The translations under genes were made by a program, and so were the position numbers. This document shows positions 16,771 through 24,956 of a DNA stretch of 64,000 nucleotides, in pieces. The notes beneath the pieces are model-generated. The model saw nothing but the letters and a program-made list of their open reading frames with translations, was not told the DNA's origin and did not search any database. The number at the start of each line of letters is the position of its first letter. Positions within the stretch are counted from its first letter, which is position 1. This DNA is from Patulibacter minatonensis DSM 18081 (GTDB lineage Bacteria > Actinomycetota > Thermoleophilia > Solirubrobacterales > Solirubrobacteraceae): the NCBI RefSeq assembly GCF_000519325.1, contig NZ_KI912613.1, forward strand, positions 1,223,369 to 1,287,368. Direction: 5' to 3'.

Positions 16771-17225
16771 CGCTCGGCGAAGCTCCAGAGCTTGTTGCCG
16801 ACGAAGCTCATCGGCGTGGCCGCACCGATCGCGATCGCCTGGGCGAGGAGCTTCCCCGTCCCGAAGCCGTCGACCAGCACGTGGAGGACGAGGAGGTTCA
16901 CGGCGAGGCCCGCGAGGCTGACCGCGACGAATCGCGCGGCCTGGAAGCCCGCGTGCCCCGAGGCGTCCTGGAAGGTCCACATGCGGTTCAGGGCGAAGTT
17001 GTTCGTCACCGCGACGACGAAGCCGAGCAGCGCCGCGAGCCGGTAGTCCCAGCCCAGGGGCCCGGCGGCCACCGCGTAGACGAGGAGGTTGACGACCGTG
17101 CCGGTCGCGCCGACCACGGAGAAGCGCAGGAGCTGGACCCACGCGGCGCGGCTGCGCAGCGCCTGGGCGAGACGGACGCGCAGCGACGGCGCGGCGACGG
17201 GGAGCTCGAACTCGGAGGTGCTCAC
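16767..17225 (-). CDS. GtrA family membrane protein
   Basis: The 152-residue protein has four membrane helices and the GtrA signatures LLRFSVVGATGTVVNL and NFALNRMWTF near the N-terminal half, with FVGNKLWSF at the C-terminus. GtrA proteins are thought to flip or carry polyprenyl-phosphate-linked sugars for cell-surface glycosylation. It starts GTG in the stop of the upstream phosphodiesterase (GTGA) and overlaps the downstream membrane protein by 4 bases. The three therefore form a tightly coupled envelope operon. Confidence 0.9.
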   Translation of the reverse strand: MSTSEFELPVAAPSLRVRLAQALRSRAAWVQLLRFSVVGATGTVVNLLVYAVAAGPLGWDYRLAALLGFVVAVTNNFALNRMWTFQDASGHAGFQAARFVAVSLAGLAVNLLVLHVLVDGFGTGKLLAQAIAIGAATPMSFVGNKLWSFAER

Positions 17226-18775
17226 AGGGGGCTCTTCGGCGTGTCGACGCCGAAGTGGCGCCGGATGATGGGGGTCGCGTCCTCGATCGACCAGGCGTCC
17301 GGGGCCAGCTCGGGGCGGCCGCGCGGATCGTCCTGGTCGTGGAGACCGTGCAGGATCAGGATGCCAACCGCGTCGTCCGCGCGTAGCGATCCATGGCTCC
17401 CGCCGCCGACGTGGTCGATGCCGCCCCAGTCCGGGAACTCCGCCCCGGCGGCCGCGGAGAGCAGCACGTCGCCCGAGTTCACGCACGTCAGGGCGGACCA
17501 GCAACGGCCCAGCGGATCGGGGTGGCTGGTGCTCCTCAGCACGCCGTCGACGACGGTGCCCCCAACGATCCCCAGCTGTCCGGACACGACCCACGTGCCG
17601 CCGCGCCGGTCCCGGAGGACCTGCTCCTCGGGGACGTCGGCCACGGGCCCATCCGGGATCGGAGCACCGTCGGCGCCGGCGGTCGGGGCCGGGACCCGGC
17701 CGGCGGCCGCCTCGTCGTCCGTCGCGGGGCGGAACCGGACCTCGCCGCCCTCCGCGGAGTCCTCCCCGGCCGAGATGACGCCGGTGCCGTCCTCGTCGCG
17801 CCAGACGACGAGCTCGACGCCCGGGGCGCCGCGTCCCGCGGCGACCAGCTGCGGCAGGAGCGTCGGGCGCTCCGCGGGGTCCAGGACGTAGACCATCGCC
17901 GCGCGGTTGGCCGGGCAGTACGCGATCCGGTCGCGCTTCTTCCGGGCCCCGGGTCCCGTGATCCCGAACGGCTCGAACGCCGCGCGGGCGTCGGTCCGGC
18001 GCTCCACGAGCGTGTGCGAGTGGTCGGAGGCGACGACGAGCGCCCACTCGGCGAAGAAGCGGTCCAAGCCGCCCGCGGCCTCGGCGACGCGCGCGATCTC
18101 CCGATCGGCGGCCTCGATCGACTCGAGCTGGGCCGCCGGCCCGTGCGCGTGGCTGTGGGTGTCGTTGTCCGGCAGGGACAGCAGGAGGAAGTCGACGAGG
18201 TCGTGCTCGACGAGGTGCGCGGAGACGCAGCCGGCGTGCTGGTCCCGCATCCCGGGGTGCCCGAACCGCGAGCGGCAGGGCGTCTCCCGGGTCGCGACGA
18301 GGTCCGCGAAGAACAGCTCCTTCGGCCCCATCAGCGGCGCGCGCAGCAGCGCGGCGGAGAGCTTCGTCGCGACGCGGTCCCGGGCCAGGCGGTGGCGGTG
18401 GCGGCCCCGGGTGATGAGGAAGGTCGTGCCCCCGGTGCGGATCCCCGCGTCGTCGAGCGACTCGTAGATCGTCTCGACCTCCGGCGCCAGGTGCCGGCCG
18501 TTGAGGTGGTAGGTGACGTCCGCGAGCTGGCGGGCGATCCCGAGGCGCCGCGACGCCTGGAAGCTCGACCCGTACTCGACGTAGCGCTCGCGGGAGCGGT
18601 CCCACCAGTTGATCGACGGGATCCGGTGGCGGTCCTGCCGCACCCCGGTGGCCAGCGCGGTGGCGCAGACCGGGGTGACCGACGGGAACGCCGCCACCGA
18701 CTCGTGGAGCTCGCCCTCGGCGACGGCGCGCGCGAGGACCGGCGCGCGGCCCTCGGCGATCGCCTGCCGGAGCAT
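17222..18775 (-). CDS. Alkaline phosphatase-superfamily (nucleotide pyrophosphatase-like) protein
   Basis: The product resembles type I phosphodiesterases: SVTPVCATALATGV around the nucleophile Thr, LPDNDTHSHAHG with metal-binding Asp and His, and VVASDHSHT. The coordinates give the first ordinary start, but the conserved N-terminal segment LIFAVVDGCDPAM, holding a metal-ligand Asp, is encoded just upstream in the same frame. No ATG, GTG or TTG occurs in that upstream stretch as far as 18940. CTG codons at 18857-18859 or 18809-18811 could serve, giving about 545 or 529 residues. It is coupled to GtrA by a GTGA overlap. Confidence 0.8.
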   Translation of the reverse strand: MLRQAIAEGRAPVLARAVAEGELHESVAAFPSVTPVCATALATGVRQDRHRIPSINWWDRSRERYVEYGSSFQASRRLGIARQLADVTYHLNGRHLAPEVETIYESLDDAGIRTGGTTFLITRGRHRHRLARDRVATKLSAALLRAPLMGPKELFFADLVATRETPCRSRFGHPGMRDQHAGCVSAHLVEHDLVDFLLLSLPDNDTHSHAHGPAAQLESIEAADREIARVAEAAGGLDRFFAEWALVVASDHSHTLVERRTDARAAFEPFGITGPGARKKRDRIAYCPANRAAMVYVLDPAERPTLLPQLVAAGRGAPGVELVVWRDEDGTGVISAGEDSAEGGEVRFRPATDDEAAAGRVPAPTAGADGAPIPDGPVADVPEEQVLRDRRGGTWVVSGQLGIVGGTVVDGVLRSTSHPDPLGRCWSALTCVNSGDVLLSAAAGAEFPDWGGIDHVGGGSHGSLRADDAVGILILHGLHDQDDPRGRPELAPDAWSIEDATPIIRRHFGVDTPKSPL

Positions 18776-18896
18776 CGCGGGGTCGCAGCCGTCGACGACG
18801 GCGAAGATCAGGCGCCGCCGGGGGCGCTGGTCGTGCTCCGCGATGCGCGGATCCTTCAGCGCCCGGCGCCGCTCGACGGGCGGGCGGTCCCGCGCA

Positions 18897-19472
18897 CTAG
18901 CGGAGGATCCGCAGACCGGCGTGCTTGGTCGACTCCTGCCGGCGTCCGCCGACGAAGAGCCAGATCCCGGCGATCACGGCGACGATGCCGACCGGCGGGA
19001 GCGCGACCGACAGCAGGGCCACGACGGCCGCGCCGAGGGCCCCGCCGACCGACAGGAGCGTCCGCTGCTCGTCCTCGAGCCGCGCGCGGGTCCGTCGCAG
19101 CAGGGCCTGCACGGCCACGCCCACGACGAGGGCCGCGAGCCCGCCGGCGATCAGGCCCGGCCACCAGGTGTCGCTGCGGTCGGCGACCGTCGCCGCGGTG
19201 ACCACCGCGCCGAACACCACCCCGAGGCCTATCAGCACGCGTTCCGCGAGCGGGGACTCCAGCTTCTTGCGGGCCACGAGGGCGAGGATCGCGAGCACGA
19301 CGGCGAGACCGAGCAGCACCGGCGACTCGACGAACGAGAACGACGTGCCGTCGTAGTTCGCGCCGAGATCGAGCAGCCCGGCTCCCGCGGCGACCGCCAG
19401 CGGGAGGAAGGGGCTGACGCCGGCCGCGGCCGCGACGCCGATGCCTTGGAGGAGATCGAGGAGATAGTTCAT
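18897..19472 (-). CDS. DUF4126 family membrane protein
   Basis: The 191-residue protein has four to five hydrophobic segments and begins MNYLLDLLQGIGVAAAAGVS, like DUF4126 proteins, which have no established function. The ATG at 19472 is preferred over upstream in-frame starts because those would run into the divergent aminotransferase gene. Only 22 bases separate it from that gene. It probably heads the operon that continues into the phosphodiesterase, GtrA and the GT-C-like protein. Confidence 0.75.
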   Translation of the reverse strand: MNYLLDLLQGIGVAAAAGVSPFLPLAVAAGAGLLDLGANYDGTSFSFVESPVLLGLAVVLAILALVARKKLESPLAERVLIGLGVVFGAVVTAATVADRSDTWWPGLIAGGLAALVVGVAVQALLRRTRARLEDEQRTLLSVGGALGAAVVALLSVALPPVGIVAVIAGIWLFVGGRRQESTKHAGLRILR

Positions 19473-19481
19473 GGAGGGCGG

Positions 19482-19487
19482 TACCGT
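19482..19487. promoter_or_regulatory. Overlapping divergent -10 boxes around a GGTACC palindrome
   Basis: On the plus strand TACCGT ends 7 bases before the ATG at 19495. On the minus strand TACCGC ends 5 bases before the ATG at 19472. Both boxes share the palindrome at 19481-19486. The whole intergenic space is 22 bases. Confidence 0.5.
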
Positions 19488-19494
19488 TTCCCGC

Positions 19495-21018
19495 ATGACT
19501 GTAGAGGACCAGGAGCCGACTCCCCCGCAGGGCACGCGCAACGCCGCAGCCGCTGCGGCGGGCGGCGCCGGGTCCGGTGAACACGGTGTGACGATCGGCG
19601 GCGCGGGCGCCCCCGCCAGGCCGGTCCCGGCGTTCGACGGCCACACGCCGGCGGTCCGCCAGACGGGCGACCTCGAGCGCTACGCCCGCCTCTTCTCCCA
19701 GCGGACGCGCGTCATGAAGCAGTCGGCGATGCGCGACCTCATGGCGCTCACCGAGCGCCCCGAGGTCATCTCGCTGGCCGGCGGCCTCGCCGACACGAAG
19801 CTCTTCCCCGCGGAGGACCTCGCGAAGGTCCTGTCGCACATGGCGGCCGGCGACTCGGCCCGGGCGCTGCAGTACGGCCCCACCGAGGGCCTGAACGAGA
19901 TCCGCCCCTGCCTGGCCGAGGTCATGGCGGCGGAGGGCACGATCGTCGACCCGGACGAGATCCTCGTGACCTCCGGCGGCCAGCAGGTGATCGACCTCGT
20001 CTGCAAGACGCTGGTCGACCCCGGCGACGTCGTCATCACCGAGGGTCCGACCTATCCGGGTGCCGTCCCGACCTTCTCGGCGTACGAGGCGAACCTCGTG
20101 CAGATCGAGATGGACGAGGACGGCATGCGGATCGACCTGCTCGAGGAGGCCCTGGACCGCCTCGCCGAGGAGGGCCGCCGTCCGAAGTTCATCTACACGA
20201 TCCCGACGTTCCAGAACCCGGGCGGCGTGACGATGTCGCTCGAGCGTCGGCACCAGCTCGTGAAGATCGCGCAGGAGCAGCAGATCCTCGTGCTCGAGGA
20301 CAACCCGTACGGGCTGCTGCGCTACGAGGGCGACCCGCTCCCGACCCTGCTGTCGCTCGACGGCGGCCGGTTCGTGATCTACGCCGGCACGCTCTCGAAG
20401 ATCCTCTCCCCCGGCATCCGCGTCGGGTGGGCCGTCGCGCCCGCGCCCGTCCGCCAGAAGATGGTGATCGGCAAGGCCGGCAGCGACCTGAACTCGTCGT
20501 CGCTGTCGCAGTTGTTCGTGGCGTACTACTTCCGCGAGCGCGACTGGCGCGACTACGTCCGGCAGCAGGCGGAGGTCTACGAGGCCCGCCGCGACGTGAT
20601 GCTCGAGGCCCTGACCCGCCACATGCCCGAGGGCACGACGTGGACCCGGCCGCAGGGCGGGCTCTTCGTGTGGCTGACGCTGCCGTCCCAGATCGACACG
20701 ACCGACCTGCTCGCCCGCGCGCTGCAGCACGACGTGGCGTTCGTCCCGGGCCGCGGCGCGTTCCTGGACGGTCGTGGCGGCAACTCGATGCGGATCAACT
20801 TCTCCGGCGTCACGGAGGACGAGATCCGCGAGGGCATCAGCCGCGTCGGCTCCGTCATCGCCGAGCAGCTCGAGCTCTACGCCTCGATCGCCGGCACGCC
20901 CCGCCCGCGCGGCGGCTCGACCCGCGGCGGCTCGACCGGCACGCCTGCGGCCCCGGGTCCGACCGGCCCGTCGATCGTGCCGCTCCGGACCGCCGGCCGC
21001 CGCCGGGGGACCGCCTGA
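19495..21018 (+). CDS. PLP-dependent aminotransferase, class I/II (aminoadipate-transaminase-like)
   Basis: The 507-residue protein has a disordered Ala/Gly/Pro N-terminus of about 60 residues and then a fold type I aminotransferase. Motifs include SLAGGLADTKLFP, YGPTEGLNEIR, TSGGQQVIDL, the PLP-binding region EDNPYG, and the Schiff-base Lys in YAGTLSKILSPGIRVGW. Similar enzymes (LysN/MocR-catalytic type) act on 2-aminoadipate or aromatic amino acids. There is no DNA-binding domain. It overlaps the ligase downstream by one base (TGATG), so it may supply or modify that enzyme's amino-acid substrate. Confidence 0.88.
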   Translation: MTVEDQEPTPPQGTRNAAAAAAGGAGSGEHGVTIGGAGAPARPVPAFDGHTPAVRQTGDLERYARLFSQRTRVMKQSAMRDLMALTERPEVISLAGGLADTKLFPAEDLAKVLSHMAAGDSARALQYGPTEGLNEIRPCLAEVMAAEGTIVDPDEILVTSGGQQVIDLVCKTLVDPGDVVITEGPTYPGAVPTFSAYEANLVQIEMDEDGMRIDLLEEALDRLAEEGRRPKFIYTIPTFQNPGGVTMSLERRHQLVKIAQEQQILVLEDNPYGLLRYEGDPLPTLLSLDGGRFVIYAGTLSKILSPGIRVGWAVAPAPVRQKMVIGKAGSDLNSSSLSQLFVAYYFRERDWRDYVRQQAEVYEARRDVMLEALTRHMPEGTTWTRPQGGLFVWLTLPSQIDTTDLLARALQHDVAFVPGRGAFLDGRGGNSMRINFSGVTEDEIREGISRVGSVIAEQLELYASIAGTPRPRGGSTRGGSTGTPAAPGPTGPSIVPLRTAGRRRGTA

Positions 21019-21956
21019 TGCGCGTCGCCGTCCTCCAGGGCGGCCGGTCGCTCGAGCGCCAGGTCTCGCTGCAGTCGGGGCAGCGCGTCGAGGAGTCGCT
21101 GCGCCGGCTCGGCCACGAGGTCCACGGGGTCGACATCGACCACGCGTTCGTCCGCAGCCTCGGCGAGCTGCGGCCCGACGTCGCGTTCGTCGCCCTGCAC
21201 GGCGAGGACGGCGAGGACGGGACGGTCCAGGAGCTCCTCGAGGTCCTCGGCATCCCCTACACCGGGTCGGCCCCCGCCGCCTGCGAGCGGTGCTGGGACA
21301 AGGTCGTCGCCAAGCGCACCCTCGCCGACGCCGGCATCGCGACGCCCGACGCCGTCTCGGTGTCGGAGTCGGCGTTCAAGCAGCTCGGCGCGGCCGACGC
21401 CCTCGGCCTCGTCGGCGAGCGCATCGGCTTCCCACTCGTCGTCAAGCCGTCGCGCCAAGGGTCGGCGCTCGGCCTCCGGATGGTCCAGAGCGCCGGGGAG
21501 GCCCCGGCGGCGCTCGTCGCCGCGCTCTCCTACGACGACCGGGTCCTGCTCGAGCGCTTCGTCGACGGCCGCGACCTGTCCGTGTCGGTCCTCGGGGGCG
21601 AGACGCTGCCGATCGTCGAGGTGCAGCCCGGGGACCTCGACCCCTACTCGGCCCGGTACACGATCGGGCAGAGCACGTTCACGTGCCCGGCGGACCTCGA
21701 CGCCGCGACCCTCGCCGCCGCAGAGTCGCTGGCGCTCCGGGCGTTCGAGGCGCTGGGCTGCCGCGGGTTCGCCCGCGTCGACCTCCTGGTCGACCGGACC
21801 ACCGGCGACCTCACGGTGCTCGAGGTCGACGCGGTGCCCGGGCTCACGCACACGAGCTACCTGCCTGTCGCCGCGGAGGCAGCGGGCATCGGCTTCGACG
21901 CGCTCGTGGAGCGCCTCGTCGGCCTGGCGCTGCAGCAGGCGCCGACCGCGGCGTAG
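21018..21956 (+). CDS. D-alanine-D-alanine ligase paralogue 1 (ATP-grasp)
   Basis: The 312-residue protein has the Ddl N-terminal motif GGRSLERQVSLQSG, HGEDGEDGTVQ, the Gly-rich loop KPSRQGSALGL and the C-terminal LEVDAVPGLTHTS. Two positions differ from standard Ddl: the loop serine pair is Ser-Ala, and the Mg-binding Asn of N-x-x-P-G is Asp. The omega-loop Tyr (SARY) is kept. A second, canonical Ddl lies at 51535-52542. This copy may therefore use a different amino acid or serve another pathway. It is coupled to the aminotransferase. Confidence 0.85.
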   Translation: MRVAVLQGGRSLERQVSLQSGQRVEESLRRLGHEVHGVDIDHAFVRSLGELRPDVAFVALHGEDGEDGTVQELLEVLGIPYTGSAPAACERCWDKVVAKRTLADAGIATPDAVSVSESAFKQLGAADALGLVGERIGFPLVVKPSRQGSALGLRMVQSAGEAPAALVAALSYDDRVLLERFVDGRDLSVSVLGGETLPIVEVQPGDLDPYSARYTIGQSTFTCPADLDAATLAAAESLALRAFEALGCRGFARVDLLVDRTTGDLTVLEVDAVPGLTHTSYLPVAAEAAGIGFDALVERLVGLALQQAPTAA

Positions 21957-21964
21957 CGCGCCCT

Positions 21965-22015
21965 GCAGGATCCGTTGCAGGGGAACGCCGGGGCGCCACC
22001 TGCAAGGGATCCTGC
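21965..22015. terminator. Bidirectional terminator between convergent genes
   Basis: A 17-bp stem with one mismatch (21965-21981 with 21999-22015) and a 17-base loop lies between the convergent ligase and DUF151 genes. It can serve both strands. Confidence 0.75.
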
Positions 22016-22024
22016 GCGGCGGTC

Positions 22025-22513
22025 CTACCCCTGCTGGCCGAAGTCGTCCGGCGAGACGTCGTCGAGGAAGCTGCGGAAGCGGTCGACGACGTCGTCGGCC
22101 TCCTCCGAGCCCTTGTCGAACTCGATCGCCGACTCCTCGACGACGTCGTCCGCCGCGTAGATCGGCGCGCCGCAGCGCACGGCGAACGCGAGGGCGTCAG
22201 AGGGCCGCGAATCGACCTCGACCTCCCTCCCGTTGAGGTCGAGGGTGATGGTCGCGTAGAAGGTGTTGTCCCGCAGCTCGGTCACCGCGACCTTCGTGCA
22301 CTTGACCTCGAACTGCTCGAGGACGTCGACCATCAGGTCGTGCGTCATTGGGCGCGGCGTGGAGGCGCCCTGCAGCCGCATCAGGATGGCCGCGGCCTCG
22401 GGGTGCCCGATCCAGATCGGGAGGAAGCGGTTGGACTCGGCGCACTTCAGGAGCACGATCGGCTGCTTGCCGACCATGTCGAAGCTCACGCCGTAGATGG
22501 TCATCTCCTGCAT
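22025..22513 (-). CDS. DUF151 (bifunctional nuclease family) protein
   Basis: The 162-residue protein matches the DUF151 pattern: VLLKCAESNRFLPIWIG, PMTHDLM, FYATI and SRPSDALAFAVRCGAPIYA. Plant and bacterial members have been reported with weak DNase/RNase activity, but the bacterial role is unclear. The ATG at 22513 begins the conserved region; an upstream in-frame start adds no conserved sequence. A TATACT box at 22575-22580 is a good -10, giving a leader of about 55 bases. Confidence 0.88.
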   Translation of the reverse strand: MQEMTIYGVSFDMVGKQPIVLLKCAESNRFLPIWIGHPEAAAILMRLQGASTPRPMTHDLMVDVLEQFEVKCTKVAVTELRDNTFYATITLDLNGREVEVDSRPSDALAFAVRCGAPIYAADDVVEESAIEFDKGSEEADDVVDRFRSFLDDVSPDDFGQQG

Positions 22514-22659
22514 GCTCGTACTCCGCGGGGAGGGTGCGGTGGACCAGAAGGCCGACTCGGCATCCTGCTCCACGAGTATAGGCCGGGGGTCGGGCGAGCC
22601 CCGTGGGCGGGGTCACGGCGGGCGGATCCCGTGGCCGTGCGCGCCCCCGGAACGAGCAA

Positions 22660-22678
22660 CGGCCCGCAAGGCGGGCCG
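22660..22678 (-). terminator. Terminator of tRNA-Ile
   Basis: An 8-bp perfect stem (22660-22667 with 22671-22678) with a 3-base loop is followed on the minus strand by TTGCTCGTT, just past the tRNA 3' end. Confidence 0.7.
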
Positions 22679-22686
22679 CTGGGCAG

Positions 22687-22760
<74 letters not shown>

Positions 22761-22840
22761 CGAGGACGGGGAAGACTACCGCAGAATCTCGCACGATGCC
22801 TCGTGGCCCGCCGGTCGCGATCGCCCGCCCTCACCGGCGA

Positions 22841-23719
22841 TCAGGCGTCCAGGCGCTCCATCAGGCGCCGGGCCGCGCCGGCGTCGCGGAGGGTGATCTC
22901 GATCGCGAAGCCGTCGCCCTTCGGCCTGACCTCCACGTCGTGGCCCATCCGCCGGCCGAGGCGGTCGCTGAGGTCCGTCGCAGCGGCGACCTGGTCCGCC
23001 GGCGCGACCTCCCGGGAGCGCTTCGCCCGGCTGCCCGTCCCCTCGGTGCGGGCCTTCTGCTCGAGGACGCGCACGGACCACCCCTGGTCGGCCGCGGTCT
23101 GGGCGAGCACCTTGCGGGCCTCGTGGCCGTCCGCCAGGAGCACGGCACGCCCGTGGCCCTCCGTCAGCCGCCCCTCACCGATCAGGTCGAGCGTCTCGTC
23201 GGGCAGGTCGAGGATCCGCAGCAGGTTGGAGATCGCCACGCGGGACCGACCGACCATGCGCCCGACGGCCTCACGGGTGAGCCCCATGTCGTCGACCAGG
23301 GCGGAGATCGCCCGGGCCTCCTCCACCGGGTTGAGGTCCGCCCGGGCCATGTTCTCGACGAGCGCCGCTTGGAGCGTCGTCGCGTCGTCGCGCTCCTGGA
23401 CGAGCGCCGGCAGCTCGCCGAGGCCGGCGAGCTGCGTCGCCCGCCACCGGCGCTCCCCCGCCACGAGCTCGTAGCGGCCCCCGGGCATCGGGCGGACGAG
23501 GACGGGCTGGAGCATCCCGCGATCGGCGATCGAGTCCGCCAGCGCCTGCAGGGCGTCCTGGTCGAACGTGCGGCGCGGCTGGTTCGGGTTCGGGACCACG
23601 AGCTCGACCGGGAGGGTCCGGAGCTCCGCGCGGCGCTCCCCGCCGGGCTCGGACTGCTCGTCGGCGGAGAGGATCGCGGCGAGGCCGCGGCCCATCCCGC
23701 GCTGCTTCGGCTTAGCCAC
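22841..23719 (-). CDS. parB: Chromosome-partitioning protein ParB
   Basis: The 292-residue ParB has the N-terminal stretch RGMGRGLAAIL, the CTP-binding/clamp motif GERRWRA, and ENMARADLNPVEEA. The central helix-turn-helix reads LTREAVGRMVGRSRVAISNLLRI. A C-terminal dimerisation domain follows a variable linker. It loads on parS and spreads as a CTP-dependent clamp. It starts 8 bases inside the end of parA, so both are coupled. Two parS sites lie upstream of parA. Confidence 0.97.
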   Translation of the reverse strand: MAKPKQRGMGRGLAAILSADEQSEPGGERRAELRTLPVELVVPNPNQPRRTFDQDALQALADSIADRGMLQPVLVRPMPGGRYELVAGERRWRATQLAGLGELPALVQERDDATTLQAALVENMARADLNPVEEARAISALVDDMGLTREAVGRMVGRSRVAISNLLRILDLPDETLDLIGEGRLTEGHGRAVLLADGHEARKVLAQTAADQGWSVRVLEQKARTEGTGSRAKRSREVAPADQVAAATDLSDRLGRRMGHDVEVRPKGDGFAIEITLRDAGAARRLMERLDA

Positions 23720-24470
23720 GGGCCACCATCTCCTTCGCGAGGTCGAAGTACGCGGTCGCGCCGTTGGAGTGCGGGTCGTGATGGATGACGGGGATCCCGT
23801 AGCTCGGGGCCTCGCTGATCCGCACGTTCCGCGGGATCACGGTCTGGAACACGAGCTCGGGGAAGTGCTCCCGGACCTCGCGTTCGACGTCGTGCGCGAG
23901 CCGCGTGCGCGTGTCGTGCATCGTCAGGAGCATGCCCGCGATCGCGAGCCGCGGGTTCAGTCGCCGCTGGATCAGGCCCAGCGTGTCGAGCAGCCCGGCG
24001 AGTCCCTCGAGCGCGAAGTACTCCGCCTGCACGGGGACGATCACCCGGTCGGCCGCCACGAGGGCGTTGATGGTGAGCGGGCCGAGCGACGGCGGGCAGT
24101 CGAGCAGGATGAAGCGGTAGTCCTCACGGATCGGCTCCAAGGCGTCCCGGAGGCGCCCGTCGCTGCCGGACTCGCGGGCCAGCTCGACGGTGGCCGCTGC
24201 GAGATCCGGGTTGGCCGGCAGCAGCGACAGCCCGTCGATGGAGGTCGGGATCACGGCGTCGGAGGCCGGCGCATCACCCCGGAGCACGTCGTAGACGCTC
24301 GGCTCCGAGTGCTTGTCGATCCCGAGCGCCACCGTGGCGTTCGCCTGGGCGTCGATGTCGATGAGGAGCGTCCGGTACCCGGCCTCCGCGATGCAGGCGG
24401 CGAGGTTGACGGCGGTGGTCGTCTTCCCCACGCCGCCCTTCTGGTTCGCAATGGCGTAGATCGTTCCCAA
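23712..24470 (-). CDS. parA: Chromosome-partitioning ATPase ParA
   Basis: The 252-residue protein has the deviant Walker A motif KGGVGKTT near residue 11, the Walker B region FILLDCPPSLG, and the dimer-interface sequence typical of Soj/ParA. It moves ParB-parS complexes over the nucleoid. The start must be TTG at 24470, since no ATG or GTG precedes the Walker A motif in frame. GGAGG lies only 3 bases upstream, and a TACCCT box at 24480-24485 predicts an almost leaderless transcript. Confidence 0.96.
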   Translation of the reverse strand: MGTIYAIANQKGGVGKTTTAVNLAACIAEAGYRTLLIDIDAQANATVALGIDKHSEPSVYDVLRGDAPASDAVIPTSIDGLSLLPANPDLAAATVELARESGSDGRLRDALEPIREDYRFILLDCPPSLGPLTINALVAADRVIVPVQAEYFALEGLAGLLDTLGLIQRRLNPRLAIAGMLLTMHDTRTRLAHDVEREVREHFPELVFQTVIPRNVRISEAPSYGIPVIHHDPHSNGATAYFDLAKEMVARG

Positions 24471-24530
24471 GGGCCTCCGAGGGTACCGGGCGCACCCCCG
24501 GGACGACCGCTGCGAACCCGCTCCTAGCGC

Positions 24531-24544
24531 GTTTCACGTGAAAC
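24531..24544. other. parS site 1
   Basis: GTTTCACGTGAAAC is a perfect palindrome identical to the 14-bp core of the bacterial parS consensus; the flanking bases C and G extend it to 16. It lies 60 bases upstream of parA. Confidence 0.9.
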
Positions 24545-24784
24545 GTTCGCGCCGTGGTGCGCGGGGTCGCACCCTCGACGCGGGCCGACCTCAGGACCAC
24601 ACCAGGGTCGCGACCGACGATGCCGCCCGCCGCCGGCCCCGCACCTCGACCCGTCGCGCGCGACGTGGCCTGACGGGCCAGGCGGAAGCGGAGGACGCAC
24701 TCCTGCCCAGACGCCGATGAGACCTGCGCCATGCGACGACGGTCGACATCGGCGTCGCCCCGGGGCCTCTCGAAAGGCGCCAGA

Positions 24785-24800
24785 TGTTTCACGTGAAACA
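24785..24800. other. parS site 2
   Basis: TGTTTCACGTGAAACA is an exact match to the 16-bp parS consensus. It is 254 bases from the first site. Apart from the parS pair and parA's promoter box, nothing else is seen in the ~490-base stretch 24471-24956. Confidence 0.95.
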
Positions 24801-24956
24801 CCCGAGGTCCATCGTCCGCGGCGCGGCGCGCATGCCGACACAGCACCCCGAGGCCTCCGTCGACGGTCTCGGGCGAGGGTTCGTCCCTCGCCCCCCGGGG
24901 CCGAGCACCGTCCGTCGGCGTCGTCCACACGGGCCGGAGGCGCGACGAAAATAAGC

